Shown: positions 54,052-63,120 of the stretch, piece by piece
How positions within the stretch are numbered: the stretch's first letter is position 1
Layout: each line of letters opens with the position of its first letter
Origin: Pseudoalteromonas luteoviolacea
GTDB lineage: Bacteria; Pseudomonadota; Gammaproteobacteria; Enterobacterales; Alteromonadaceae
Assembly (NCBI RefSeq): GCF_018100925.1
Contig: NZ_JAGJEH010000005.1
Span: 372,001-436,000 of the forward strand
Direction of reading: 5' to 3'
DNA length: 64,000 nucleotides
Notes under the pieces: model-generated
Seen by the model: the letters and a program-made list of their open reading frames with translations, nothing else
Databases searched by the model: none
Told to the model about the DNA's origin: nothing
Position numbers and translations under genes: made by a program

Positions 54052-56211
54052 TTAATTTTGCTCGGCAAACTCATCTAATAGCGACCATCTATGCTCTTTA
54101 CTTTGAGTTCCTTTGCCCAAAATCCAGTAATCATAGCTATTTTGAATGGTGCCTTTGCTTTGCTGAATTGCCAGCCATGTATTGACGTAATTGAGAATAT
54201 CAACATTGCGCTTTGCGACGGCAAATCCAACCGGGTACTTAAGCTCTGCACCTTTTGGTACCACTACACCATATTCTGGGTAAAACATACTCCACGCAAA
54301 CCCAGCTTCTGCACTGATAACCAGCGCATCAAAATCACTGCTTTTTTCAAAGAATGCTTGGTGATTACCAAGTTGTTTAACACTGATCTGCTTATACTTA
54401 TTGGCAACATCGCGCATCAACGGCTGGTACTCTACATGAGCTAGGCTAAGATTGTCTTTTGTTAATACCTGCTCTTTGGAAGCAAACTCCTTAAGACGGT
54501 GATCTTTGGCAACCAACGCCAGCTGCAACTCTAAAACAGGGTTAGTAAAGCGAACAGTGCTTAAATCGATAATGCTCATTTCTAAACCCGACATGGCGAT
54601 GTCAAAATACCCCTTGCTCAGGTATTCAGCCAGTTGGTGTTTTTTGAATGGAATAAACTCCACTTTCACTTGTAGATCGGCAGCTAATTTATGGGCAAGG
54701 CCTATATCAAAACCTACCAGTTCATCTTTTTGGTTGAAATAACTAAAGGGTACATTATCGACTAAGTATCCGACCCGCAGTACGTTACGCTTTTTGATGA
54801 TGTCGATATTCGTCAACGACAATTCGCCGCTTTGGTATGCTTTTGGCACGTGATTGAGCACATCATTGGGCACTTGATCAGATACAACCATGTTGGCAAT
54901 CACATCGTCAGCACCTTTGGTACTTTGTGCCAAGTAGTTATTGGTGGTAAAGCTGAGCACCATAAAAGCGGGTAAAAACGCCGACAGCAGAGTGAGATAG
55001 TACAGGGAGCGGATACGCTTTAAATGCAGCTGCTGTTTATTGTAAAAGATGCACAGTAGCGTGACCGCAAAGATATAAACAACGGTTGTTGGTGATACCA
55101 CCTTGGCAGTTAACACCGACATCGACAAATAAAGTTGATAACTGTCGGCCGGAATTTTTAGGCTATCCAGCATATAGGGGATAGCTATGTGTACATTGGC
55201 AAAGTAACTGAGCATGGCAGAAAGCGTGACATTGGGGATCTGCTCTAGGGCAATGGGGTTACCTGTTAACCAAGCTGCAAATGTAACGAACATAAGGGTA
55301 GTGAGTTTGCCCAAGCTTGGGAACGTATAAGCAATGGGGACTAACACCTCAGCAATGTGATCAGACTCTTCATCACTGCGCTTAATTTTTTGTAAATGTG
55401 ACTTAATGCCCTCGGTGATAACGGGTAGCACGATAAAGACATTTCCTGTACTAAACGCAGTGATCCAGGCATTGCGCATGACTTTGATTAAGTCTCGATA
55501 TTTCACAGGTGTAAGTGCCGCAACTAGCATTGGCAACAGGGCAAACATGAGGTAAAAACCTAAGCAAATAACCAATACCAAGTAGATTTGTAAATTACTG
55601 AGCTCTTCTTGACCGATTGTACCCGCCGTACTGGCGGTCATAGAAAAAATACCAATGGGGAAGAATTTAATCACTTTTTTAGACATCACAGTCAAGCCTT
55701 GCCCGACTACTTCAAGCACATCGAGTAATTGGTTTTTCCGCCCATTGGAGATCAGTGCCAAACCCAGTGCAATACAAAAGATAACCAGCGCAGGTACATT
55801 TCCGTCAGCCATAGAAGCGAAAGGGTTTGACGGGATATACTGCTGAACGAAATTGATATCAGGTGCTTGTGCTACCAATGCTGGGGAGAAAAAAGTCCCA
55901 GCGTCATGGCTTGGCAAGGTTAGGGTAAAACACCAGATCACCGCGAGGCCAATCACCCAAAGCGCAACCATGGTGATGGCGGCTTTGGCCAGCACGGTTT
56001 TAACCTGATCTGGGCTGAATTTACCCAACCCCACAATCAAACTGACCACGATGTAAGGAAAGATAGTGATTTGCATAAGGCTGACAAAGCCTTCGCCAAT
56101 TGGTTTTAAAAACGCAACTCGCTCACCAAAAATAAGTCCTGTTGCAATGCCAAGGATCAATGCCCATAGCATCCAGTTCATACTTTTTATCCAGTTGAAT
56201 AGTTTATTCAT
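54052..56211 (-). CDS. SLC1-type dicarboxylate/amino acid:cation symporter fused to a periplasmic binding domain
   Basis: 719 residues. Residues 1-420 are a glutamate/aspartate-type symporter (MNWMLWALILGIATGLIFGE, ITIFPYIVVSLIVG, a NAWITAFSTGNVFIVLPV stretch near hairpin loop regions). After a further membrane helix (YYLTLLSAFLPAFMVLSF), residues about 480-715 form an SBP_bac_3 solute-binding domain (NVLRVGYLVDNVPFSYF, LVGFDIGLAHKLAADL, GYFDIAMSGLEMS). The binding domain should lie in the periplasm and could deliver ligand to, or gate, the symporter. ATG 56211 rather than GTG 56217. Confidence 0.87.
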   Translation of the reverse strand: MNKLFNWIKSMNWMLWALILGIATGLIFGERVAFLKPIGEGFVSLMQITIFPYIVVSLIVGLGKFSPDQVKTVLAKAAITMVALWVIGLAVIWCFTLTLPSHDAGTFFSPALVAQAPDINFVQQYIPSNPFASMADGNVPALVIFCIALGLALISNGRKNQLLDVLEVVGQGLTVMSKKVIKFFPIGIFSMTASTAGTIGQEELSNLQIYLVLVICLGFYLMFALLPMLVAALTPVKYRDLIKVMRNAWITAFSTGNVFIVLPVITEGIKSHLQKIKRSDEESDHIAEVLVPIAYTFPSLGKLTTLMFVTFAAWLTGNPIALEQIPNVTLSAMLSYFANVHIAIPYMLDSLKIPADSYQLYLSMSVLTAKVVSPTTVVYIFAVTLLCIFYNKQQLHLKRIRSLYYLTLLSAFLPAFMVLSFTTNNYLAQSTKGADDVIANMVVSDQVPNDVLNHVPKAYQSGELSLTNIDIIKKRNVLRVGYLVDNVPFSYFNQKDELVGFDIGLAHKLAADLQVKVEFIPFKKHQLAEYLSKGYFDIAMSGLEMSIIDLSTVRFTNPVLELQLALVAKDHRLKEFASKEQVLTKDNLSLAHVEYQPLMRDVANKYKQISVKQLGNHQAFFEKSSDFDALVISAEAGFAWSMFYPEYGVVVPKGAELKYPVGFAVAKRNVDILNYVNTWLAIQQSKGTIQNSYDYWILGKGTQSKEHRWSLLDEFAEQN

Positions 56212-56421
56212 GATCACCCGTCGCAGTTAAATTGGTGCGCGATTATATTGAGGTTAGCTGAAATTAATCTGAATGCATGGAATGAAATAAGGCGATAGGG
56301 GTGTAAGCTTTGAAAAAATATGGATTTGATGCGAGTAAGTATTCACATTTGACCGCAAATTGTATTGCGGCCAAGATAAAAATTCACAGCAAATAAAAAC
56401 AGAAAATTTTAAAGTTGAAGA

Positions 56422-56907
56422 TTAGATTTCGTAATCTTCACCATTTTTGCTGCGATAGCATTTGCAACGCGACTCTTCGAGCAAAGTGTGCTGGACACCG
56501 TCAATAAAGCTCATCCACAATTTGGTGTGCTTGCGGTTTTGTGTGTCGATGGCACTAAATGGCGTTTCGTATTGCACATCATTAATATGGGCTTTGTCAT
56601 ATTTGCCAGTTTCACCAGCAATGTTAAAACTTAATTCAATGTGTAGCCCATCGTCTTTTTGCAATAAAATGGTAGACGGTGCTTCTTTATGACCACAAAG
56701 GGCTACAAATTGTTTGGTGTTTTTCAGTCCGCAGTGCTGTCCATCCGCAAAAAACACCATCAAGTGATTGTAATATACAACGTAAGCACTGACTTGAGTA
56801 TGAGAGCCAAATTCGAGCGGGCAGTGTTGATCTAAAAATTGTTTTGCAATAACGAGCTTTTGACATTCTTCACTTAGTGGTGGTGTTGTTTGAAGTTGTG
56901 CTTTCAT
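56422..56907 (-). CDS. Stand-alone malate synthase G-like domain protein
   Basis: 161 residues. From FLDQHCPLEFGSHTQVSAYVV through HCGLKNTKQFVAL, APSTILLQKDDGLHIEL and HINDVQYET to KLWMSFIDGVQ it follows, in order, the part of malate synthase G before the catalytic barrel residues (family pattern GLK-x-x-x-QF, APSAILL, GLHIEI, NWLGLMKG). The catalytic Arg, Asp and Cys of malate synthase lie outside this part, so it cannot be an enzyme by itself. ATG 56907 has GGGGA upstream. It is divergent from a RamB/DUF3612-like regulator, which in related systems governs glyoxylate-cycle genes. Confidence 0.7.
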   Translation of the reverse strand: MKAQLQTTPPLSEECQKLVIAKQFLDQHCPLEFGSHTQVSAYVVYYNHLMVFFADGQHCGLKNTKQFVALCGHKEAPSTILLQKDDGLHIELSFNIAGETGKYDKAHINDVQYETPFSAIDTQNRKHTKLWMSFIDGVQHTLLEESRCKCYRSKNGEDYEI

Positions 56908-57174
56908 TGATGTATCCCCAGTTACCGAAATTAAATTGTTGTGAAACGTTACGGTTGCCACATAACGTGTGCTGATTAATTGACTACAATTTCAGTGTAT
57001 AAAAAATTATCAATAAATTTCACAAAAAGAATTTTACAGTGTAAATTTTACAAAATCTGGTCAGACCTCTTGTTGTAAAATGGTCGAATTTATGCTCTTT
57101 TATATCATGAACATGTAGTAAAAATGTCGATAAAATTGATTAAAGTCGCTTAAATGAGAAGGATTGGTATTAAA

Positions 57175-58677
57175 ATGAAAAAAAGCTCAGAGCTGATGCG
57201 CAAGTCTCACTTTCTCGGTACCAAGATCCGTAACCTTCGAAAACGTAACCATTTAACGCTAGAAGATTTGTCTGCGCGGTGTATCCGAGTAGACCCACAC
57301 ACTGCGCCTTCGGTGTCATATTTGTCCATGATTGAGCGCGGTAAACGCACGCCAAGTAGTGATATGTTAGAGAACTTTGCAGAAGTTTTTCAAAAGCCAC
57401 TGTCGTGGTTTTTAGACACAGATCCCGAGCCAGATGCCATCACCCCACAAAAAGGCCGCTCAGGGGGGATTGAGGGGATGGCACTGGAGCCAAACTTTTT
57501 GTTTTCTAATGACATACTACAAATTGCGATACCAGAGATGCTATCGCAAACAGGGATCAGTGGCAGACAGTTTGCCCACCTTTTGATCCGAGCGCATCAA
57601 GAGCACCATCAAAACCACTTTCCAGATCTTGAGCGCGCCGCCGACGAAGTCGGTGACAAAAACCTCTATTTAAGTGTTGAAGACTTAATGGTGCTGATAA
57701 AAAAGCAAGGTCTGAAGCTGAACTGGTTTGATGAAGTGCCAAATGAAGTGATGGATGACAGTGGGCATGTTTTTAATCATTTGATCACCTCTTATTTCGA
57801 AGAGCCCAACGTGGTACATATAAACCGCTTGCTTGAGAAAAATCCAGCAAGGCTAAAATATGACTTAGCTGTGCACATTGGTCATAGTGTGCTGCATGAA
57901 CTAAAAGGACTGCGCTGTGTGTTGCGAACAGGAGGTTTTAATACTGCAGTACTGCCAGCTACAGACACCACGCCAAACGCGCAGGATATTCTGACAGCAT
58001 GGCATGATTTTGAGTCGAGCTTTTTTGCGGGTGCTTTGCTGTGTCCAAAAGTTGCCTACCGTCAGTTACTTGATTCATATGGTTATGAAATAGATATTCA
58101 CCAACATTTAAATATTTCTCCGTCGGTTGCAATGCGCCGTATGACTGTTGTGTCTCCGTATCCGCATTGGCATTACTTTGACGCCTATTTACCTGGAAAG
58201 TTAAAAGCCGTTTATCGCGGCAATGGTATACCTTTACCGTGGGGGAATATGCGCAGTGTTGAAGATCCCTGTCAGCACTGGGCGGTGTTTAGAAAGTTTG
58301 TTGCACAGTCTCAGCAGTCAAGTGCGCAACTCTCCATTCTCAATGTAAATGGCAAGCCTCATCTATACTGTTGTGAGTCACTTAAAGTGAATGACCTTGT
58401 AGAGAATGCCCATGTACTGTGTGCTGGCATAGACCTAAATCCAGCAATTGACGCACAGGGGATAAGTGCTGATGAAGTAGTGCAAGAGTTACAGGCACTT
58501 TGTATTAAACAAGGTGGCGCAAGTGTTGTACCATGGCATCTGAAAAAGCAGCTCATGAGCGTAGCAAAAATTCTCAACATCAATTGGATAGACAGAGGGA
58601 TCAACAATGATGTACGAGTCATTTGCACCAGAGGGACAGCGTGCCCGAGACAGCCAAGCTGCTATGAAACTGGCTAG
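57175..58677 (+). CDS. XRE-family regulator, DUF3612/RamB-like
   Basis: 500 residues. N-terminal XRE HTH (GTKIRNLRKRNHLTLEDLSA, SYLSMIERGKRTPS), a central IrrE-like region with HIGHSVLHELKG, and a long C-terminal domain with paired Cys (CVLRTGG, CHQ-type CQHWAVF, CTRGTACPRQPSC). Architecture and length match short-chain fatty-acyl/RamB-type regulators and DUF3612 proteins, which control glyoxylate and acetate or propionate genes. ATG 57175 follows AAGGA; the ATG at 57154 is the alternative. It probably acts on the adjacent malate-synthase-like gene. Confidence 0.8.
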   Translation: MKKSSELMRKSHFLGTKIRNLRKRNHLTLEDLSARCIRVDPHTAPSVSYLSMIERGKRTPSSDMLENFAEVFQKPLSWFLDTDPEPDAITPQKGRSGGIEGMALEPNFLFSNDILQIAIPEMLSQTGISGRQFAHLLIRAHQEHHQNHFPDLERAADEVGDKNLYLSVEDLMVLIKKQGLKLNWFDEVPNEVMDDSGHVFNHLITSYFEEPNVVHINRLLEKNPARLKYDLAVHIGHSVLHELKGLRCVLRTGGFNTAVLPATDTTPNAQDILTAWHDFESSFFAGALLCPKVAYRQLLDSYGYEIDIHQHLNISPSVAMRRMTVVSPYPHWHYFDAYLPGKLKAVYRGNGIPLPWGNMRSVEDPCQHWAVFRKFVAQSQQSSAQLSILNVNGKPHLYCCESLKVNDLVENAHVLCAGIDLNPAIDAQGISADEVVQELQALCIKQGGASVVPWHLKKQLMSVAKILNINWIDRGINNDVRVICTRGTACPRQPSCYETG

Positions 58678-58753
58678 GACTGGATAAAAGCTTATAAAGA
58701 ACAAGGCACCAAGTAGATTGATAAAAGCAACGAGCAAACTTTACCGCGAACTT

Positions 58754-59542
58754 ATGCTTAATGTGTGTACGCTTACTCTGATGTTAGTGGCTGTAACACT
58801 AAGCAGAGCTGCATACAGTTGTGAGAAGACCTTACGTGTAAGTATCAGTGGTAATTGGCCACCATATTCACAGCGAGTAAACGGGCAATATGAGGGTTTG
58901 GAAGTTGAAGTTGTTGAGCTAGTGTTGAAAGAGGCTGGTTTTTGTTGGCAATATGTTGAGCTGCCTTCATCAAGCCGCGCATTTAAGCAGTTTCAAGAAA
59001 ACAAAGTTGACCTTATCCCAGCTGCTAGCTTTACACAATCTCGACGAAAATACGCTGAATTCAGCTTGCCATATCGACAAGAAGTAATGTTGCTATTTGC
59101 ACATCAAGACAACACAGACACAGTGATGCAAGAAAGTTCAATTACAAGCACTGCGCTTTTAAGACACCTAAAAAACAACTTGATTGCAATTAACCGAGGC
59201 AGTGTTTACGGACAAGGCTTTGAGGGCTTTCGAAAGGTTTGTGAGGACTGTGTAGTAGAGACCAATTTTGCCCACGAACGTTTTAATTTAATAAAACACA
59301 AGCGGGTTGAATATGCAGTAGAAGACATTTTAACAGGTGCTCATTTAACTCAGGAGACTAGTTACAAAGGGGTGATTCGAGCCACAGCGATTAAAATTTA
59401 CGACAACCCCATTCACTATATGCTAAGACCTGGCATGCTCAGCGAGCCACAACTGAGGCAGCTTAATTTAGCTATTATCAAAAACAGACAACGCATTGAA
59501 GAGGTTGTTCAAAGGTATAAGCAGCGCTATGGCGCAGACTAA
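58754..59542 (+). CDS. Periplasmic solute-binding protein, SBP_bac_3 family
   Basis: 262 residues with signal peptide (MLNVCTLTLMLVAVTLSRAAYS). KTLRVSISGNWPPYSQR, GLEVEVVELVLKEAGFCW and DLIPAASFTQSRRKYAEFS match the family that binds polar amino acids; many such single genes in marine bacteria have no ABC partner. Four cysteines (SCEK, FCW, CEDC) could form disulfides. A TTG at 58718 would add twelve basic residues and is possible. Converges on the membrane protein array. Confidence 0.78.
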   Translation: MLNVCTLTLMLVAVTLSRAAYSCEKTLRVSISGNWPPYSQRVNGQYEGLEVEVVELVLKEAGFCWQYVELPSSSRAFKQFQENKVDLIPAASFTQSRRKYAEFSLPYRQEVMLLFAHQDNTDTVMQESSITSTALLRHLKNNLIAINRGSVYGQGFEGFRKVCEDCVVETNFAHERFNLIKHKRVEYAVEDILTGAHLTQETSYKGVIRATAIKIYDNPIHYMLRPGMLSEPQLRQLNLAIIKNRQRIEEVVQRYKQRYGAD

Positions 59543-59554
59543 AACCATTGAGCC

Positions 59555-60142
59555 TTACTTGCGTCTATCAGAGTGGTTATTTTTACGCATTTTTCGAGCA
59601 TGTTTGATTGCCAATACATGCTCGTCAACCGGCGCTGTCCGAGTGGCCAGCCAAAGGATCACTATCGATTCCATGAGGCAGAAGAAGGTTAGTAAAGGGC
59701 TAAACAGGTATCTAATGTATGGAAATGAATCTATTACGTACAACACAAAGAGGCCAAGCTCGACTAACGCGATGAAAGTAACAAATACATAGGATATATA
59801 GACAAAAAGCAATGCCCCTTCTTGTCTTGTGAAATAGTAGTTGTCGTAAACGTCTTTGCAAAGCCTACTGCGACTTTTAAGTTTAGAAACTATCAATCTA
59901 CGAGCAAAAACAACATAGACATACGCCCAACTAATTATAAACACACACAGGTAGTAATAATTTCCCCAGCTGATGGCTATTTCAGTAAAGATAGTATCCA
60001 TTAACTCAAGTGCAACCAACATCAATAATAAGCAGCGAGTATTGATACTCTTCCAGCCAACAAATAAAGCAATGATCATTACTGGCAAGCTAACAAAGCT
60101 AATTGCATGATAAATGGAATTTATTGAAAACGCTTCTAGCAA
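59555..60142 (-). CDS. Membrane protein of the array family, copy A
   Basis: 195 residues, about five to six membrane helices, basic C-terminal tail (KHARKMRKNNHSDRRK). Shares with copies B, C and D the blocks GWKSINTR, ELMDT, ARRLI, NYYFTRQEGALLFVY and a final helix followed by APVDE. The only usable start is TTG 60142 with AAAGG upstream, the same start type as copy B. No known family recognised. It has no adjacent HTH gene. Confidence 0.72.
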   Translation of the reverse strand: MLEAFSINSIYHAISFVSLPVMIIALFVGWKSINTRCLLLMLVALELMDTIFTEIAISWGNYYYLCVFIISWAYVYVVFARRLIVSKLKSRSRLCKDVYDNYYFTRQEGALLFVYISYVFVTFIALVELGLFVLYVIDSFPYIRYLFSPLLTFFCLMESIVILWLATRTAPVDEHVLAIKHARKMRKNNHSDRRK

Positions 60143-60421
60143 GTGTGTTGGCCTTTCAAAGTTACGTGCGAGTACATGTTTTTACTTAGTTTATAGTGTT
60201 CTTATTTGTAATGGACCTCTAATAAGATGAATCCGCTATAAAATGATGCAAAGTGACAATCACCCTAAAATGGGCGTTTAATATAATACTTTTTGATGCA
60301 TTGTGGACCTTTTATTTGTAACTTAGTTTTTTCTGTTCATACAAAGTTTTACTTTAAATACAGTGGGGAAATGTGATAGCAAGCGCATTATTACACAAAC
60401 ACAGCTGTGCTATAGGTGCAC

Positions 60422-60949
60422 TTAGTCATTATCAATCGGTAGGGTCCGAATCGATAACCTGAGCAGCAGTAAAGCTTCTACCAAGTAGAGTAGGGTGAGG
60501 GCGGGGCTAAAAAGTTGCTCTACTATAAATAAACTGCCCAGCACGCCATATTGATACAGCTTGATTTCAATTAGGTTAATAAATAAAAATAGGCTTGCAC
60601 AGGCATATACAAAAATAAGCCCGCCCTCTTGTTTACTAAAGTAGTAGTTTTTACGAACCTCATCAAAAAACTTAAAATGGGGGCTCAATTTTATTGCTAT
60701 CAATCTTCTGGCAAATACAACATAGATATAGATCAGACTATAAAAAAAGACCCAAAGGTAAAAGTTGTATCGCCAAGACAGTGCGATATTTGATACCAAG
60801 GTGTCGATGGCCTCTACAACGAGCAGAATTAACAACAAACTCCGAGTATTAACGCTTTTCCAGCCGGCAATAAGCGCGATAAAAAACACTGGCGTTGAAA
60901 TTTGACCAATTACATAATAAATGTAATTGAGAGATTCGCTATTGAGCAA
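60422..60949 (-). CDS. Membrane protein of the array family, copy B
   Basis: 175 residues, the shortest copy; it ends soon after the last helix (RTLPIDND). Family blocks: GWKSVNTR, EAIDTL, ARRLIA, NYYFSKQEGGLIFVY. TTG start at 60949 with AGGA eight bases upstream. The region upstream holds two palindromes (60977-60993, 61025-61038). Most similar to copy A by eye. Function unknown. Confidence 0.72.
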   Translation of the reverse strand: MLNSESLNYIYYVIGQISTPVFFIALIAGWKSVNTRSLLLILLVVEAIDTLVSNIALSWRYNFYLWVFFYSLIYIYVVFARRLIAIKLSPHFKFFDEVRKNYYFSKQEGGLIFVYACASLFLFINLIEIKLYQYGVLGSLFIVEQLFSPALTLLYLVEALLLLRLSIRTLPIDND

Positions 60950-60976
60950 GTTATCAATCCTGTGCGCGTTTTACTT

Positions 60977-61038
60977 TAAGTGAAAAACACTTATTTTAAC
61001 CAAATAAAACAAGTGCATTAAAAGAAAAGTACTTTTCA
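60977..61038. promoter_or_regulatory. Two palindromes ahead of copy B
   Basis: TAAGTG (60977-60982), AAAAA, CACTTA (60988-60993) and the perfect 14-bp palindrome GAAAAGTACTTTTC (61025-61038) lie between copies B and C. They may be operators or parts of a terminator/promoter unit; no T-run is present. Confidence 0.4.
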
Positions 61039-61081
61039 TCAGTTAGCATCAAAAACTTTGAGCAGCCTTTAACAGACGCAG

Positions 61082-61702
61082 TTACGAGCGATCGTTTCTA
61101 TCTTCAGTAGATTCTCGGTAACTATTCGTTCCCTCTACCTTTCTATTATTTGTAAACTTGCTCTTTATATGCTGTACATACTCATCAATAGGAATATGCT
61201 TAATTGATAGTTTTAATAGCATGAGTGCTTCTAGCAAGTGTAGAATAGTTATACTTGGAGGAAATACATTGTTCCTAAAAGGGTAAACATCAATAATATC
61301 ATATTGATACAGCTTTATTTCAATAAACCCAATTACATGTAGTAAGACAAAAATAACATACATAAAAGTAATAGCGGCTTCTTGCTTACTGAAACTGAAA
61401 TTGTTGTATACATCATTGCATAACTTTACATGCTTACTGAGCAGTTTTGCTAACAACCGTCTGAACACAACGGCGAACAAAAACATAGAGCATATAAATG
61501 CGCCATAAAGGTGGTAATTGTTGCCTAGAGTATATGACCAGCCAGTAAGTAATGTGTCGATGGCTTCGAGCGCTATCAGTGAAATTAATAGCATCCGCGT
61601 GTTGATGCTTTTCCAAGCAATTAGTAGGCAGATAAAATTAATGGGAGTAATGAAAAAAGCAACGCCATCATAGAATGCTTTATAGTTTTCATAGCTAAAC
61701 AT
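61082..61702 (-). CDS. Membrane protein of the array family, copy C
   Basis: 206 residues with about five to six helices and a long charged tail (SKFTNNRKVEGTNSYRESTED). Family blocks: AWKSINTR, EAIDTLL, FRRLLAK, NNFSFSKQEAAITFMY, LEALMLLKLSIK. Starts with ATG, 16 bases after the stop of an HTH gene, so the two form a cassette. Function unknown. Confidence 0.75.
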   Translation of the reverse strand: MFSYENYKAFYDGVAFFITPINFICLLIAWKSINTRMLLISLIALEAIDTLLTGWSYTLGNNYHLYGAFICSMFLFAVVFRRLLAKLLSKHVKLCNDVYNNFSFSKQEAAITFMYVIFVLLHVIGFIEIKLYQYDIIDVYPFRNNVFPPSITILHLLEALMLLKLSIKHIPIDEYVQHIKSKFTNNRKVEGTNSYRESTEDRNDRS

Positions 61703-61718
61703 TGGGCACCTACAATTC

Positions 61719-61994
61719 TTATTTTTTATCAGTACGCTGATTTTTTAATTGTTGTTTGGTTTTCTTTTCAGAAGTAAACCCACATACAAAACAAATCATT
61801 ATAAATTGGTATACTGGGATGGGCTCCTCTCCTTCCTCCCAAGCAGAAATCGTTGACTCGTTGACTGAGGGAAGTAGTCTTTTCCCTAACTCGCATTGAC
61901 TCAGCCCTGAATCTAGACGCATTGACTTAGTTACGATAGATATTTCTAACCAAAGTAACTTTATAGCATTGATAATTAGTGCTTTAAACTTCAT
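61719..61994 (-). CDS. Small XRE-type HTH protein, cassette 2
   Basis: 91 residues. HTH at about 25-65: VTKSMRLDSGLSQCELGKRL then NESTISAWEEGEEPIP, followed by a hydrophobic CF-rich segment (FIMICFVCGFTSEKKTK) shared with the cassette 1 protein. The internal ATG at 61994 matches the start of its paralogue; the longer frame to 62030 does not. Likely regulator of the membrane protein gene directly downstream. Confidence 0.78.
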   Translation of the reverse strand: MKFKALIINAIKLLWLEISIVTKSMRLDSGLSQCELGKRLLPSVNESTISAWEEGEEPIPVYQFIMICFVCGFTSEKKTKQQLKNQRTDKK

Positions 61995-62276
61995 AAACTT
62001 AATATTTCCACTAATATTTCTCCATAGCATTCGTCATCGAAACTTCAATAATGAAAGTGGAAATAAATAGGCTGAGATATTTTGATTGGGAAGGTTGCTT
62101 TTCGAGCAAGATGTAAGCCTTGATAATGCACTGTATTTTGATGCGAAGAAAAGCTCTTTATAGTTATTTTTATAAACCATTTTTAAAATTTTATGATAGG
62201 TGAAAACTACATTGCAAGTGTCAGAGGATGTTTAAAATATATCGCAAACCTAACACTCACAATCAAATTTTTGTGT

Positions 62277-62387
62277 TTACTTAGGTTCATCAGGGTTTGG
62301 TCCACTGGCACCTGTAGCCCAGCCTCCCTTGACATTTTTTGCCTCGTATAACGAGAGTTCTTTTAGTTTTTTCACAACAACTTTCAT
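62277..62387 (-). CDS. 36-residue peptide with double-glycine leader (candidate RiPP or signal precursor)
   Basis: A reading frame of 36 codons with ATG at 62387, an AGAGG ribosome binding site six bases upstream and stop TAA at 62277. The leader is basic and amphipathic, starting MKVVVKKLKELSL and ending in NVKGG, the classic double-glycine processing site of C39-peptidase exporters. The remaining core is WATGASGPNPDEPK, 14 residues without cysteine. Bacteriocins, pheromones and RiPP precursors have this layout. It lies between the two HTH-membrane cassettes on the same strand. No maturation or C39 exporter gene is in the window. Confidence 0.72.
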   Translation of the reverse strand: MKVVVKKLKELSLYEAKNVKGGWATGASGPNPDEPK

Positions 62388-62529
62388 ATCAAACCTCTTT
62401 TAGAATAGTGGATGTTATCCATTTTGTAACTTTGAACTTTTGCTTCGTAATTGATAACATCACAGCTCTTACATTCAGTAAGCTCTTTTGAGGGAAAGAG
62501 AAATCAAGTTGTTATTTTTTATCCGAATT

Positions 62530-63108
62530 CTATACGTTTCTTTTTAAGCTTGAATAGTTGTTTGGCTTATCCGCTTTTCCAATTATAGAACCCCATTTAC
62601 CTTTCATAGCCAAACTAAGAATCAGGAAAGCTTCAAGCATGTGCGCAATTGAGGCTACGGGACCATATATATTTTCGATAATTGGGAATACAGTGATTAC
62701 CTCAGCAGTATAAAGAGACGCCTCAATAAATGCCATGAAACAAACTAAAGTTGCTAATGCATATAGAAAAATCAAGCCACCTTCTTGCCTAGTAAAGTTA
62801 TATTCCAAATAAATCTTTTCGAAAACTTTAAACCTTGATCTTAAATTGGCCGCGATTAACCTTCTTCCTAATACAGGTACAAAAAAGAATAGTACATTTA
62901 CAACAATAGCCCAAAGATAAAAATTATTGCCTAAGCTGAATGCAAACTTAAGGGTCAGAACATCGAATATTTCAATGGCCAAAACCACACCAATTAGATA
63001 CCTAATATTAATATTTTTCCAAGCAACTAGCATAGAAATAACGTATATTGGTATCAGCATATATGAAATTGCATCATATATAGCAGCAAATTTTTCATAA
63101 GCAAACAT
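62530..63108 (-). CDS. Membrane protein of the array family, copy D
   Basis: 192 residues, five to six helices. Family blocks: AWKNINIR, EIFDVL, GRRLIAANL, EYNFTRQEGGLIFLY, LEAFLILSLAMKG. ATG start, 12 bases after the cassette 1 HTH stop. The most divergent copy in the first block (N for S, I for T). Immediately followed by the leader-peptide gene region. Function unknown. Confidence 0.76.
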   Translation of the reverse strand: MFAYEKFAAIYDAISYMLIPIYVISMLVAWKNINIRYLIGVVLAIEIFDVLTLKFAFSLGNNFYLWAIVVNVLFFFVPVLGRRLIAANLRSRFKVFEKIYLEYNFTRQEGGLIFLYALATLVCFMAFIEASLYTAEVITVFPIIENIYGPVASIAHMLEAFLILSLAMKGKWGSIIGKADKPNNYSSLKRNV

Positions 63109-63120
63109 CAGATATATCCT

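Noticed and set aside
59496..59792. 98-codon plus-strand frame past the solute-binding protein
   Set aside because: Overlaps the end of the binding protein gene and lies antisense to membrane protein copy A; no family pattern.
60143..60421. Search for a second leader-peptide gene between copies A and B
   Set aside because: Only frames of 25 codons or fewer without ribosome binding sites and without a GG motif on either strand.
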